Source of the DNA: Pseudomonas sp. A-RE-19
GTDB taxonomy: Bacteria; Pseudomonadota; Gammaproteobacteria; Pseudomonadales; Pseudomonadaceae
Assembly: GCF_019956555.1 (NCBI RefSeq)
Contig: NZ_JAHBDQ010000018.1
Location: forward strand, 1 to 64,000
DNA: 64,000 nucleotides
Reading direction: 5' to 3'
Shown here: positions 17,355 through 24,516 of the stretch, in pieces
Layout of the letters: each line of letters starts with the position of its first letter
Position numbering within the stretch: the first letter of the stretch is position 1
Translations under genes and position numbers: made by a program
Notes under the pieces: model-generated
Seen by the model: the letters and a program-made list of their open reading frames with translations, nothing else
Told to the model about the DNA's origin: nothing
Databases searched by the model: none

Positions 17355-17609
17355 TCACGCGGCCGTTATTTGCTCCCACCAGCCCAGCAATTTGATTGCG
17401 TCGTCGCGGCTGCTTCCGCAAACCTCGACATCGGCTTCAAACGCCGAACACACTGCAGGACGTTCCGGCTTGCCGAAAATGCTGCACAGGTTATCGACAG
17501 ACAGTTGCACACAACGCTCTCCGGCGGGTTTGCCATTGGGCATGCCGGGAATCGGTGAACTGATGGAAGGGGCAATGCAACAGGCGCCACAGCCTTCACG
17601 GCATTTCAT
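17355..17609 (-). CDS. YkgJ-family Cys-cluster protein
   Basis: 84 residues, rich in cysteine. The N-terminal CREGCGACC and later CVQLSVDNLCSIFG and PAVCSAF match the YkgJ/UPF0153 zinc- or iron-chelating cluster pattern. Function unknown. ATG 17609 is preceded by GAGGAGCTTGTCGTC. It lies 41 bp upstream of the START gene on the same strand and may be co-transcribed with it. Confidence 0.85.
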   Translation of the reverse strand: MKCREGCGACCIAPSISSPIPGMPNGKPAGERCVQLSVDNLCSIFGKPERPAVCSAFEADVEVCGSSRDDAIKLLGWWEQITAA

Positions 17610-17775
17610 GACGACAAGCTCCTCGCGACGGGCAATGAGTTAAAAGGACGGGGCACAGAGTAACGGCTTAAACGGCTGTTTAGAATTACCTGAGGCGGGG
17701 TTTTTTCACTCAATCGAATGTGACTGACCAGTCTCCGACAAAGCGTCTGGCCTGCGGGTCACGAATGGCGCTGAT

Positions 17776-18243
17776 TTACTGTTTGAACTCGAAATCCAAT
17801 ACCGCGCCCTCCACGTCCCGGCGCTCTTCTTTGCGCAACTGCAGCTGCATTTCATTGTTGAGCAAGCGGCCGTTGAGCTGAAACGGGCTGCTCTTGTCAC
17901 CGAACATTTGCGGCAACACCGCATCGTGTCGGGGCAATGGAACCGTGCCGGGCGGTTTCAGTTTATCGACCATGTCCTGAGGCAAACTCAAATCCAGATT
18001 CACGGGAGGCAGTCTGGTTTTCACTACTTCACTGGCCGGTTTCGACTTGGAAGCAATGGGGGAACGTTTTTTGACCGTCGCCGCGTTCTTTTTGGCCGCA
18101 GTGGCTTTTTTGACCGGTGCCGGGTTTTTCGCGGTTGTGCTGGCTGTCGGTTTTTCCTGAACGGAAGCGGCCATAGCGCCTTGCGCGAGACAGGTCATCA
18201 ACAGGCAGATCAACAGCCAGACGGCAGGCAAAATCGATTTCAT
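17776..18243 (-). CDS. Secreted Lys/Ala-rich hypothetical protein
   Basis: 155 residues: a signal peptide (MKSILPAVWLLICLLMTCLAQGAMAA), then a low-complexity Lys/Ala/Pro/Thr segment (about 27-75, TAKNPAPVKKATAAKKNAAT), then a globular C terminus ending LDFEFKQ. I do not recognise a domain. The Lys-Ala tract is why such Pseudomonas proteins are often mislabelled 'translation initiation factor 2'. ATG 18243 chosen because it starts the signal peptide. A weak link to the envelope is the only inference I would make. Confidence 0.7.
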   Translation of the reverse strand: MKSILPAVWLLICLLMTCLAQGAMAASVQEKPTASTTAKNPAPVKKATAAKKNAATVKKRSPIASKSKPASEVVKTRLPPVNLDLSLPQDMVDKLKPPGTVPLPRHDAVLPQMFGDKSSPFQLNGRLLNNEMQLQLRKEERRDVEGAVLDFEFKQ

Positions 18244-18330
18244 GGACCCAACGGCGCGAACGGCAGAGGGCCATATGCTCGCTTGTTGGAAGCGACAAGA
18301 CAAGCGGGCAGTTCACAACCGCCCTGCAGG

Positions 18331-19770
18331 TCAAAAACCGCTCGCTGTCTCTTGACAAAGTTGCGTCGCCAGCAGCCCCAACGTCATCAATGCACGCTCG
18401 GCTTCGCGGTTCCAGGGAATGCCACAGTTCAGGCGAATGCAGTGATTGAACTGCTCGGTGTTACTGAAAATCAGCCCCGGCGCAATGCTGATGCCCTGCT
18501 GCAACGCACGCACATGCAGTTCCTGCGTGTTGACCCGCCCCGGCAGGCTGACCCACAGAATGAAACCGCCGGTGGGCCGGGTCATCTGCGTGCCTTCCGG
18601 GAAGTACTGCTGCACCCCCAACTGGAAAGCGCTGAGGTTCTTGCGATACTCCTGGCGGATGTAGCGCAAATGCCGGTCGTAGCCACCGTTTTCCAGATAA
18701 GCCGCGATGCCCATTTGCGTGACGCTGCACGCCGAATGCGTGCTGAAGGTCTGCAAGCGCTGGATTTCCTGCTGGTACTTGCCGGCAATCATCCAGCCAA
18801 TGCGCACGCCGGGCGACAGGGTTTTGGAGAAGCTGGAGCAATAGATCACCCGATCCAGCCGATCATAGGCCTTGAGCGATTTGGTACGGCCCTGCTCAAA
18901 CATCAGTTCGCCATAAATATCGTCTTCGACGATCTGGATATCGAAATCCGAGGCCAGGCGTAGCAGTTGTTTCTGCCGCTCTTCGGGCATGGTGCCGCCC
19001 AATGGGTTGCTCAGGCGCGTGGTCAGAACCAGCGCCTTGATCGACCACTGGTTGGCCGCCAGTTGCAGAGCTTCAAGACTCATGCCGGTGGCCGGATCGC
19101 TGGGGATCTCGATCACTTTCAGCCCCAACAGGTCGGCCAGTTGTAACAAGCCATAATAGGTCGGCGATTCGGCGGCGATCAGATCGCCTGGTCGGGTCAA
19201 CACGCGCAAAGACATCTGCAACGCATCGACGCAACCGTGGGTGATCACCACTTCCGACGGATCGACCACCACGCCGGCATCGCGCATGCGGATCGCCACT
19301 TGCCGACGCAACGGCTCGAATCCGGGGCTGAACATGTAGCTGAACGCCCGCGGGCTATGGAATCGGGTGACTTTGGCCAGCTGCTGATGCAGCGCCCGTA
19401 CCGGTAAATAGTCGACGCTCGGTACGGCCGCGCCCAACGGGAAGACGCCTTCGCGGCGGGATTCGACCAGGACTTGCTGAATGATGCTGCTGCGAGTGAC
19501 AAGGCCGGGGCGCTCGACCCGGGCGATGTCCGGGGTGGGCGCCGTGAGCGCCGGCGTCTGGTGCACGTAGTACCCGGATTGCGGCCGGGCACGAATCAGC
19601 CCCTGATCCTCAAGGTTGGCGTAGGCCTGCAACACGGTTGCATGGCTGACGTTGAGCTGCGAGCTCATCTTGCGCACCGAAGGCACGCGCTCCCCCGGTT
19701 GATAGACACCGCGGCGGATGTCTTCGGCCAGTTGCTGAGCAATTCGTTGATAGAGCAAGAGATTGGTCAT
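18331..19770 (-). CDS. MocR-type regulator (GntR HTH fused to aminotransferase fold)
   Basis: 479 residues. Residues 1-75 form a GntR winged helix (RGVYQPGERVPSVRKMSSQL, then SHATVLQAYANLEDQGLI). Residues ~110-475 form a type I aminotransferase domain with the PLP lysine in SSFSKTLSPGVR and Asp in IVEDDIYGEL. MocR proteins sense PLP or an amino-acid adduct and usually control a neighbouring gene; none is divergent here. Two direct repeats upstream (19817-19850) are likely its operator. Confidence 0.9.
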   Translation of the reverse strand: MTNLLLYQRIAQQLAEDIRRGVYQPGERVPSVRKMSSQLNVSHATVLQAYANLEDQGLIRARPQSGYYVHQTPALTAPTPDIARVERPGLVTRSSIIQQVLVESRREGVFPLGAAVPSVDYLPVRALHQQLAKVTRFHSPRAFSYMFSPGFEPLRRQVAIRMRDAGVVVDPSEVVITHGCVDALQMSLRVLTRPGDLIAAESPTYYGLLQLADLLGLKVIEIPSDPATGMSLEALQLAANQWSIKALVLTTRLSNPLGGTMPEERQKQLLRLASDFDIQIVEDDIYGELMFEQGRTKSLKAYDRLDRVIYCSSFSKTLSPGVRIGWMIAGKYQQEIQRLQTFSTHSACSVTQMGIAAYLENGGYDRHLRYIRQEYRKNLSAFQLGVQQYFPEGTQMTRPTGGFILWVSLPGRVNTQELHVRALQQGISIAPGLIFSNTEQFNHCIRLNCGIPWNREAERALMTLGLLATQLCQETASGF

Positions 19771-19816
19771 GACGCAGCACTCGATTTCACGGGCATTTTA
19801 TTCTTGTGTGAAACAA

Positions 19817-19850
19817 TACCGGAACAGTTTAGAAGTGTACTGGGACAGTT
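19817..19850. promoter_or_regulatory. Direct-repeat operator candidate upstream of the MocR gene
   Basis: TACCGGAACAGTT (19817-19829) and TACTGGGACAGTT (19838-19850) differ at two positions and start exactly 21 bp apart, two turns of the helix on the same face. MocR regulators typically bind direct repeats in their own promoter. The sites lie 47-80 bp upstream of the start codon. Confidence 0.5.
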
Positions 19851-19962
19851 GCCACAATAGTCGACCGTACAGTGCAGTGTCAGCAAAAACTGTACTGTTT
19901 TTTGGCAGATGTGAAGCATTTGGCAGACACAAAAAACCCGACGCTGCTGACAGGCCGGGTTG

Positions 19963-20127
19963 TAGGAGCTACGTGGAGCCAGTAGGAACTGGTAAGCACC
20001 GGTAGGAGCTGGTAGGAGCTGGTAGGAGCTGTCGAGTGAAACGAGGCTGCGATCTTTCCAGCCCCACTTGAGTCCCAAGTGAAGGATCAAAAGATCAAAA
20101 GATCGCAGGCTTCGCCAGCTCCTACAG
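19963..20127. repeat. REP-derived region with a 10-bp tandem repeat
   Basis: Between 19978 and 20032 there are three exact copies of GGTAGGAGCT preceded by decayed copies (AGTAGGAACT, GGTAAGCACC). They are followed by GTCGAGTGAAACGAGGCTGCG and, in inverted orientation, by GATCGCAGGCTTCGCCAGCTCCTACAGG. The array looks like the head of a REP element expanded in tandem. The 425-bp gap 19771-20195 holds only this and the MocR promoter. Confidence 0.75.
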
Positions 20128-20195
20128 GGTTTCCGGTGTCATCCAGACCGGTGTCGCCAGTTTCCGCAAGCCTGGCTTTTCCAGTGAAGCAGCCC

Positions 20196-21008
20196 TTAGC
20201 GAGCCGCGCCGAGCTGGCCTTTTTCGTCGGAAAACACAATTTCAACCCGACGGTTCTGCGCACGACCGCGCTCGGAAGCGTTGGCATCCACCGGGTATTC
20301 ATCGCCATAACCTTCGACCTGGATGCGTTTGTCATCGATGCCCAGGTCCATCAGCACGTCGGCCACCGATTGAGCACGGTCGCGGGACAGCTTGAGGTTT
20401 TCCTGTTTACCACCGGTGCTGTCGGTGTAGCCCTCGATCCGCACCACACGCTTGGGGTTGAGCTGCAAGAACTGGACAATCTTCAGCACCACGCGGTTCG
20501 CCGAGTTTTTCAGCTCCGCTTCGCCGGTATCGAACAGCACATCGCCCAGGGTCATCACCAGACCACGATCGGTCTGGGTGGTCGCCAACGCCACGATCTG
20601 TTCTTCAAGCCACTTGCCTTGTTGCTGCACGCTGAGCAACTTGGACTCACGCAGGGCCAGTTGCAGGCGCTGACGCTCCAGTTCGAGCTTCGCGGCGCGC
20701 TCTTCGTTAAGCACCTGATTGGTGTGTTCCCGGGCGATTTCACTGTAACGCTGGCTCAGGTAGGCGTAATGCACAACGTCCGAACCGCTGCCCCAGTAGC
20801 TGGACAGACGATCGGCGCGAGCCAGGGATTCACCGGAACGGATCACGTCCTTGGGGGCAATTCGCAGCACGTTGGAGTCTTCCTTGACCTTCTGGAAGTC
20901 GGCACCGGCCTGCTGCAATGCGGCTTCGCTGTGTTGACCGGCGCAACCATAAAGGCTTGCGCAGCCGGCCAGGATCAAGCCACCGAGTGCTTTGGTCTTG
21001 AGGCTCAT
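20196..21008 (-). CDS. OmpA-family lipoprotein with DUF4398-like N terminus
   Basis: 270 residues. The signal sequence has a lipobox (LAGC near residue 16), so the protein should be anchored in a membrane. The middle (about 30-130) is helical and coiled-coil like, and the C-terminal OmpA domain (about 140-260) has VLFDTGEAEL, the EGYTDSTGGKQENLKLSRDR peptidoglycan-binding segment and RAQNRRVEIVF. It overlaps the upstream DUF4398 gene by 4 bp (ATGA) and so is translationally coupled. Likely ties the outer membrane to peptidoglycan; no more specific role can be read. Confidence 0.85.
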   Translation of the reverse strand: MSLKTKALGGLILAGCASLYGCAGQHSEAALQQAGADFQKVKEDSNVLRIAPKDVIRSGESLARADRLSSYWGSGSDVVHYAYLSQRYSEIAREHTNQVLNEERAAKLELERQRLQLALRESKLLSVQQQGKWLEEQIVALATTQTDRGLVMTLGDVLFDTGEAELKNSANRVVLKIVQFLQLNPKRVVRIEGYTDSTGGKQENLKLSRDRAQSVADVLMDLGIDDKRIQVEGYGDEYPVDANASERGRAQNRRVEIVFSDEKGQLGAAR

Positions 21009-21361
21009 TGGGCATCTCCCAGTTGCTTGCGCAGGCGAGTGATGCGGGTATTGAGCACGTTCAACTGCTCCTCGCTCTTGAGGGTCAGCACTTTGGCTTC
21101 AGCCAGACGCGCGTCCAGTTCGGCCTGCTCGGCCCGCATGCGCGCGTTTTTGAAGGATTGGTCGGCCATGTTGCCCTTGGCACGGTTGAACTTGTCTTCG
21201 GCCAGTTTCATTTCCGGCACTTCGTCCGCGGTGGCGCCGACAGCCTTGGCTTGTTCGAGAGCCTGTTCGGTCAGGCGTATTTGTTCATTCGGCGCCGGAT
21301 CGGCTGCACAACCCGCCAGAGCCATAACGGCCAGGGCAGCGAAAAGAGGTCGAATACTCAC
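21005..21361 (-). CDS. DUF4398 lipoprotein
   Basis: 118 residues starting MSIRPLFAALAVMALAGCAAD: signal peptide with lipobox LAGC, Cys18 as the lipidation site. The mature part is a long amphipathic helix pair rich in Glu, Ala and Lys, as in DUF4398. The start is GTG at 21361, 9 bp after the preceding gene. Second of three co-directional genes with the binding protein and the OmpA protein. Confidence 0.85.
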   Translation of the reverse strand: MSIRPLFAALAVMALAGCAADPAPNEQIRLTEQALEQAKAVGATADEVPEMKLAEDKFNRAKGNMADQSFKNARMRAEQAELDARLAEAKVLTLKSEEQLNVLNTRITRLRKQLGDAQ

Positions 21362-21370
21362 TAAAAATCC

Positions 21371-22207
21371 CTACTGTTTTGGGGTACTGACAGGTTGTTG
21401 CTGCGGTTGTGAGGGTTGCGCTTTCCAACGCTCGATATTGCGCAGCAGCGCGGCTTCCGTCAGTCCGGACGCGGGCAATTCTGTCATCTTTTTGGCCAGC
21501 TGTCCGCGCAACCACGGATCGTTGCAGGCGGAGTTATGGGAAAGCGCGAGATACAGGCCGGGTTTGTCGATGGGTTGTGGGCGGGCCATCAAGTCATTGG
21601 CCATCCCCAGCGTTTGTGCCATGGCCATGCCCGAGTAGCGGCCGGCGAGAACAAATTCCACCTCGCCCAGCAGCAATTTCTGAAAGGCCTGGGTCAAGTT
21701 GGGCGTGCGCACGAGTGTCAGTTGCTGCTCGGCGAAAGTGCTGAACGAGGGGGTTACTCGAGACTTTTCCGACAACGCGCCAGGATGACCATGAAGGTCC
21801 AGCGCTTCGTTGTAGACCAGTAGCGAGTCGTTGCGAGTCCAGACCAGGTAATCGTTTTCCAGCAGCGGTGGATGGATGTAATCCAGATTTTCCAACTCAC
21901 TGACCGTCAACGGCGCATCGGCCAGCATGTCCATGCGCCCGCTGCGCACTTCGTCCAAAGCCTGGGAGCGTTTGCCGGCATAAAGCAGTTCGACCTTGAT
22001 GCCCAACTCCCCCGCCACTTGCTGCAAGAGGTCGGCGCTGGCGCCTATCAGGTACTTGGGGTTTTGCGGGTCTTGCCACAGGTACGGCGGCGCGTCCGGG
22101 CTACCGGTCACCACCAGGCGCTCGCATTTGCCGGCAGCGATGGACAGCCCCGGCAACATCGTCAGCCCCAGCAGTAATGACCAGCCACACACGCGGCGCA
22201 AATCCAT
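21371..22207 (-). CDS. Periplasmic solute-binding protein (SBP family 3-like)
   Basis: 278 residues: signal peptide MDLRRVCGWSLLLGLTMLPGLSIAAG, then a bacterial extracellular binding-protein family 3 domain (KCERLVVTGSPDAPPYLW, VELLYAGKRSQALDEVRSGR, DMLADAPLTVSELENLDYI). No ABC permease or ATPase is nearby, so it may work as an orphan sensor or in the envelope with the next two lipoproteins. ATG 22207 is preceded by GGGAGTGTCGCC. First gene of the trio. Confidence 0.82.
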   Translation of the reverse strand: MDLRRVCGWSLLLGLTMLPGLSIAAGKCERLVVTGSPDAPPYLWQDPQNPKYLIGASADLLQQVAGELGIKVELLYAGKRSQALDEVRSGRMDMLADAPLTVSELENLDYIHPPLLENDYLVWTRNDSLLVYNEALDLHGHPGALSEKSRVTPSFSTFAEQQLTLVRTPNLTQAFQKLLLGEVEFVLAGRYSGMAMAQTLGMANDLMARPQPIDKPGLYLALSHNSACNDPWLRGQLAKKMTELPASGLTEAALLRNIERWKAQPSQPQQQPVSTPKQ

Positions 22208-22238
22208 GGCGACACTCCCTACAACTCAATATTTTCGC

Positions 22239-22273
22239 AAAAAAAAGCCCGACCAAAAGGCCGGGCTCTTTAT
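22239..22273 (-). terminator. Rho-independent terminator of etfBA
   Basis: On the minus strand AGCCCGGCC-TTTT-GGTCGGGCT is followed by eight T. It lies just past the etfA stop and separates etfBA from the binding-protein gene. Confidence 0.9.
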
Positions 22274-22289
22274 AAGTCAAGCCGCCGGA

Positions 22290-23219
22290 TTAGACCAGCT
22301 TCTCGAACTCGGGGATGGCTTCAAACAAGTCTGCCACCAGGCCGTAATCGGCCACCTGGAAGATCGGCGCTTCTTCGTCCTTGTTGATCGCAACGATCAC
22401 TTTGGAGTCTTTCATACCGGCCAGGTGCTGGATCGCGCCGGAGATACCGACGGCGATGTACAGCTGTGGCGCAACGATCTTGCCGGTCTGACCGACCTGC
22501 ATGTCGTTGGGTACGAAACCTGCGTCGACCGCGGCGCGGGAAGCACCGACGGCAGCGCCCAGCTTGTCGGCCAGGGCGTACAGGTGTTTGAAGTTGTCGC
22601 CGTTCTGCATGCCGCGACCGCCGGAAACGACGATCTTGGCAGCGGTCAGTTCCGGACGATCGGACTTGGCCAGTTCTTCACCAACGAAGCTGGAAGTGCC
22701 AGCGTCGTGAGCAGCGGCAACGGCTTCAACGGCAGCCGAACCACCTTCAGCAGCCACCGGGTCGAAACCGGTTGCACGCACGGTGATCACTTTGACCGCA
22801 GCGTTCGATTGAACGGTGGCGATGGCGTTACCGGCGTAGATCGGGCGCTTGAAGGTGTCAGCGCTTTCGACCGAGATGATCTCGGAGATCTGGTCAACGT
22901 CCAGGGCAGCGGCAACGCGTGGCAGGATGTTTTTGCCGTTGGAAGTCGCGGCAGCCAGGATGTGGCTGTAGCCCTTGCCCAGCTCTGCAACCAGCGGAGC
23001 AACGTTTTCTGGCAGTTGATGAGCGTAAGCGGCGTTGTCGGCCAGCAGCACTTTCGCCACGCCAGCGATTTTCGCAGCGGCTTCAGCCACGGCGCCAGCG
23101 CCCTGACCTGCAACCAGAACGTGGATATCACCGCCGATCTTGGCAGCAGCAGCCACAGTGTTCAGCGTGGCCGGGGCCAGTACTTTGTTGTCGTGTTCAG
23201 CAATAACCAAGATAGTCAT
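22290..23219 (-). CDS. etfA: Electron transfer flavoprotein alpha subunit
   Basis: 309 residues. The C-terminal FAD-binding region is clear: [14 protein letters not shown] (about 202), [32 protein letters not shown] and [13 protein letters not shown]. With EtfB it carries electrons from acyl-CoA dehydrogenases to ETF:ubiquinone oxidoreductase. Its ATG directly follows the etfB stop (TAAATG). Confidence 0.97.
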   Translation of the reverse strand: MTILVIAEHDNKVLAPATLNTVAAAAKIGGDIHVLVAGQGAGAVAEAAAKIAGVAKVLLADNAAYAHQLPENVAPLVAELGKGYSHILAAATSNGKNILPRVAAALDVDQISEIISVESADTFKRPIYAGNAIATVQSNAAVKVITVRATGFDPVAAEGGSAAVEAVAAAHDAGTSSFVGEELAKSDRPELTAAKIVVSGGRGMQNGDNFKHLYALADKLGAAVGASRAAVDAGFVPNDMQVGQTGKIVAPQLYIAVGISGAIQHLAGMKDSKVIVAINKDEEAPIFQVADYGLVADLFEAIPEFEKLV

Positions 23220-23969
23220 TTAGATTACCTTCGCTTCGTTTTTCAGTTTCTCGACCAGTTCAGCCACCGACTTGACCTTGATACCCGCGCTGCGTGCAGC
23301 CGGCGCTTCGACTTTCAGGGTCTTGTTGGTGGAGGCGGTGGAAACGCCCAAAGCGTCCGGAGTCAGCACTTCGAGAGGCTTCTTCTTGGCTTTCATGATG
23401 TTCGGCAGAGACGCGTAGCGCGGCTCGTTCAAACGCAGGTCGGTGGTGACGATGGCCGGCAGTTTCAGGGAAACCGTCTGCGCGCCGCCGTCGATTTCGC
23501 GGGTCACGGCAACGCTGTCGCCGGACACTTCGACTTTCGAAGCGAAGGTGCCCTGACCGTAGCCGCTCAATGCAGCGAGCATCTGGCCAGTCTGGTTGTT
23601 GTCGCTGTCGATGGCTTGTTTGCCGAGGATCACCAGCTGAGGCTGTTCCTTGTCGACAACAGCTTTCAACAACTTGGCAACGGCCAGGGAAGTCAGATCT
23701 TCAGCGGATTCGACGAGGATGGCGCGGTCGGCACCCAGAGCCAGCGCGGTGCGCAGTTGCTCCTGAGCGGTGGACGGGCCGATGGAGACGACGACGATTT
23801 CAGTCGCAACGCCTTTCTCTTTCAGACGTACGGCTTCTTCCACTGCGATTTCGCAGAACGGGTTCATCGACATCTTGACGTTAGCGAGGTCGACGCCGGA
23901 ATTGTCCGCCTTGACACGAACCTTGACGTTGTAATCCACAACGCGTTTGACAGCTACAAGAACCTTCAT
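23220..23969 (-). CDS. etfB: Electron transfer flavoprotein beta subunit
   Basis: 249 residues, the family length. [20 protein letters not shown] starts the fold; [18 protein letters not shown] and the AMP-binding [15 protein letters not shown] are typical. Forms the soluble FAD/AMP heterodimer with EtfA. ATG 23969 follows CGAGGAATCC. The promoter should lie in the divergent region shared with etfD, into which a MITE-like element (24039-24217) has been inserted. Confidence 0.97.
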   Translation of the reverse strand: MKVLVAVKRVVDYNVKVRVKADNSGVDLANVKMSMNPFCEIAVEEAVRLKEKGVATEIVVVSIGPSTAQEQLRTALALGADRAILVESAEDLTSLAVAKLLKAVVDKEQPQLVILGKQAIDSDNNQTGQMLAALSGYGQGTFASKVEVSGDSVAVTREIDGGAQTVSLKLPAIVTTDLRLNEPRYASLPNIMKAKKKPLEVLTPDALGVSTASTNKTLKVEAPAARSAGIKVKSVAELVEKLKNEAKVI

Positions 23970-24038
23970 GGATTCCTCGTTACTCTCCGGTGAAAAGAAA
24001 GTCGCCTAGGCGAACCTGGCGGTTGATGCTCATCGGCG

Positions 24039-24217
24039 CAAGGGCACCTCTAAAAACGCTGGCAGGTGTATCGGGTGAACCTTGCTCACGAGGCCGATTA
24101 ACCGTTCGTCAGTGGTGACCGACGAGTCATTCATTATCGCGGCGTGTAAACTGCGCGCCAAACCTGCGCGGCGCATCACCTTGTACTGCCATCGCCCTGT
24201 CTTTAGAGGTGCTCTTG
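24039..24217. mobile_element. MITE-like element (179 bp) between etfB and etfD
   Basis: The ends are 19-bp inverted repeats, CAAGGGCACCTCTAAAAAC at 24039-24057 and, on the other strand, CAAGAGCACCTCTAAAGAC at 24217-24199; 17 of 19 positions agree. No reading frame inside is credible and no transposase is present. Target duplications are not obvious. Size and structure fit a miniature inverted-repeat transposable element mobilised in trans. Confidence 0.55.
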
Positions 24218-24346
24218 AAACCAACAGTCAGCCTACGGCGAGCGCAAAACCGCCCGTATCTTGACCGGAACCCCTATTCGGGTCAATACGGCAAAATGGC
24301 CAGTCATAAGCCGCGTGACTTTGATTTATCTGGCTTTGAGCCAATT

Positions 24347-24360
24347 CAAACAAACGTTTG
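24347..24360. promoter_or_regulatory. Candidate PsrA operator
   Basis: CAAAC-AAAC-GTTTG fits the PsrA site described in Pseudomonas (G/CAAAC-N2-4-GTTTG/C). PsrA is a TetR-type repressor released by long-chain fatty acids and known to control beta-oxidation genes. The site ends 2 bp before the -35 box of the etfD promoter, where bound protein would hinder RNA polymerase. Confidence 0.65.
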
Positions 24361-24362
24361 TA

Positions 24363-24391
24363 TTGGACGCTAGGAGTGGTGTAGATATAAT
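24363..24391 (+). promoter_or_regulatory. Sigma-70 promoter of etfD
   Basis: TTGGAC (24363-24368), a 17-bp spacer, and TATAAT (24386-24391), a perfect -10. Transcription should start near 24398, giving a leader of ~118 nt. Two hairpins follow in the leader: CCACCT...AGGTGG at 24395-24413 and a longer one at 24420-24457. Confidence 0.75.
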
Positions 24392-24419
24392 GCGCCACCT
24401 AGAGAGAAAGGTGGGTCAT

Positions 24420-24457
24420 CCATTGTCCCTTTCGGCGTTTGCCGAAGGAAATAATGG
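24420..24457 (+). other. Stem-loop in the etfD 5' leader
   Basis: CCATT...TTTCGGC, loop GTTT, GCCGAA...AATGG: an interrupted stem of about 13 pairs lying 60 nt before the GTG start codon. It has no T tract, so it is not a terminator; it may affect message stability. Confidence 0.4.
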
Positions 24458-24516
24458 ATGCAACGCCAAACCTCCAATTAGAAAAAAACTGTTGAGCCTT
24501 GAGTAGGAGATAGCCT

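Noticed and set aside
21996..23993. 665-codon plus-strand open frame across etfA and etfB
   Set aside because: Antisense to etfBA, whose products match their families end to end. The frame has no ribosome site and no recognisable domain.
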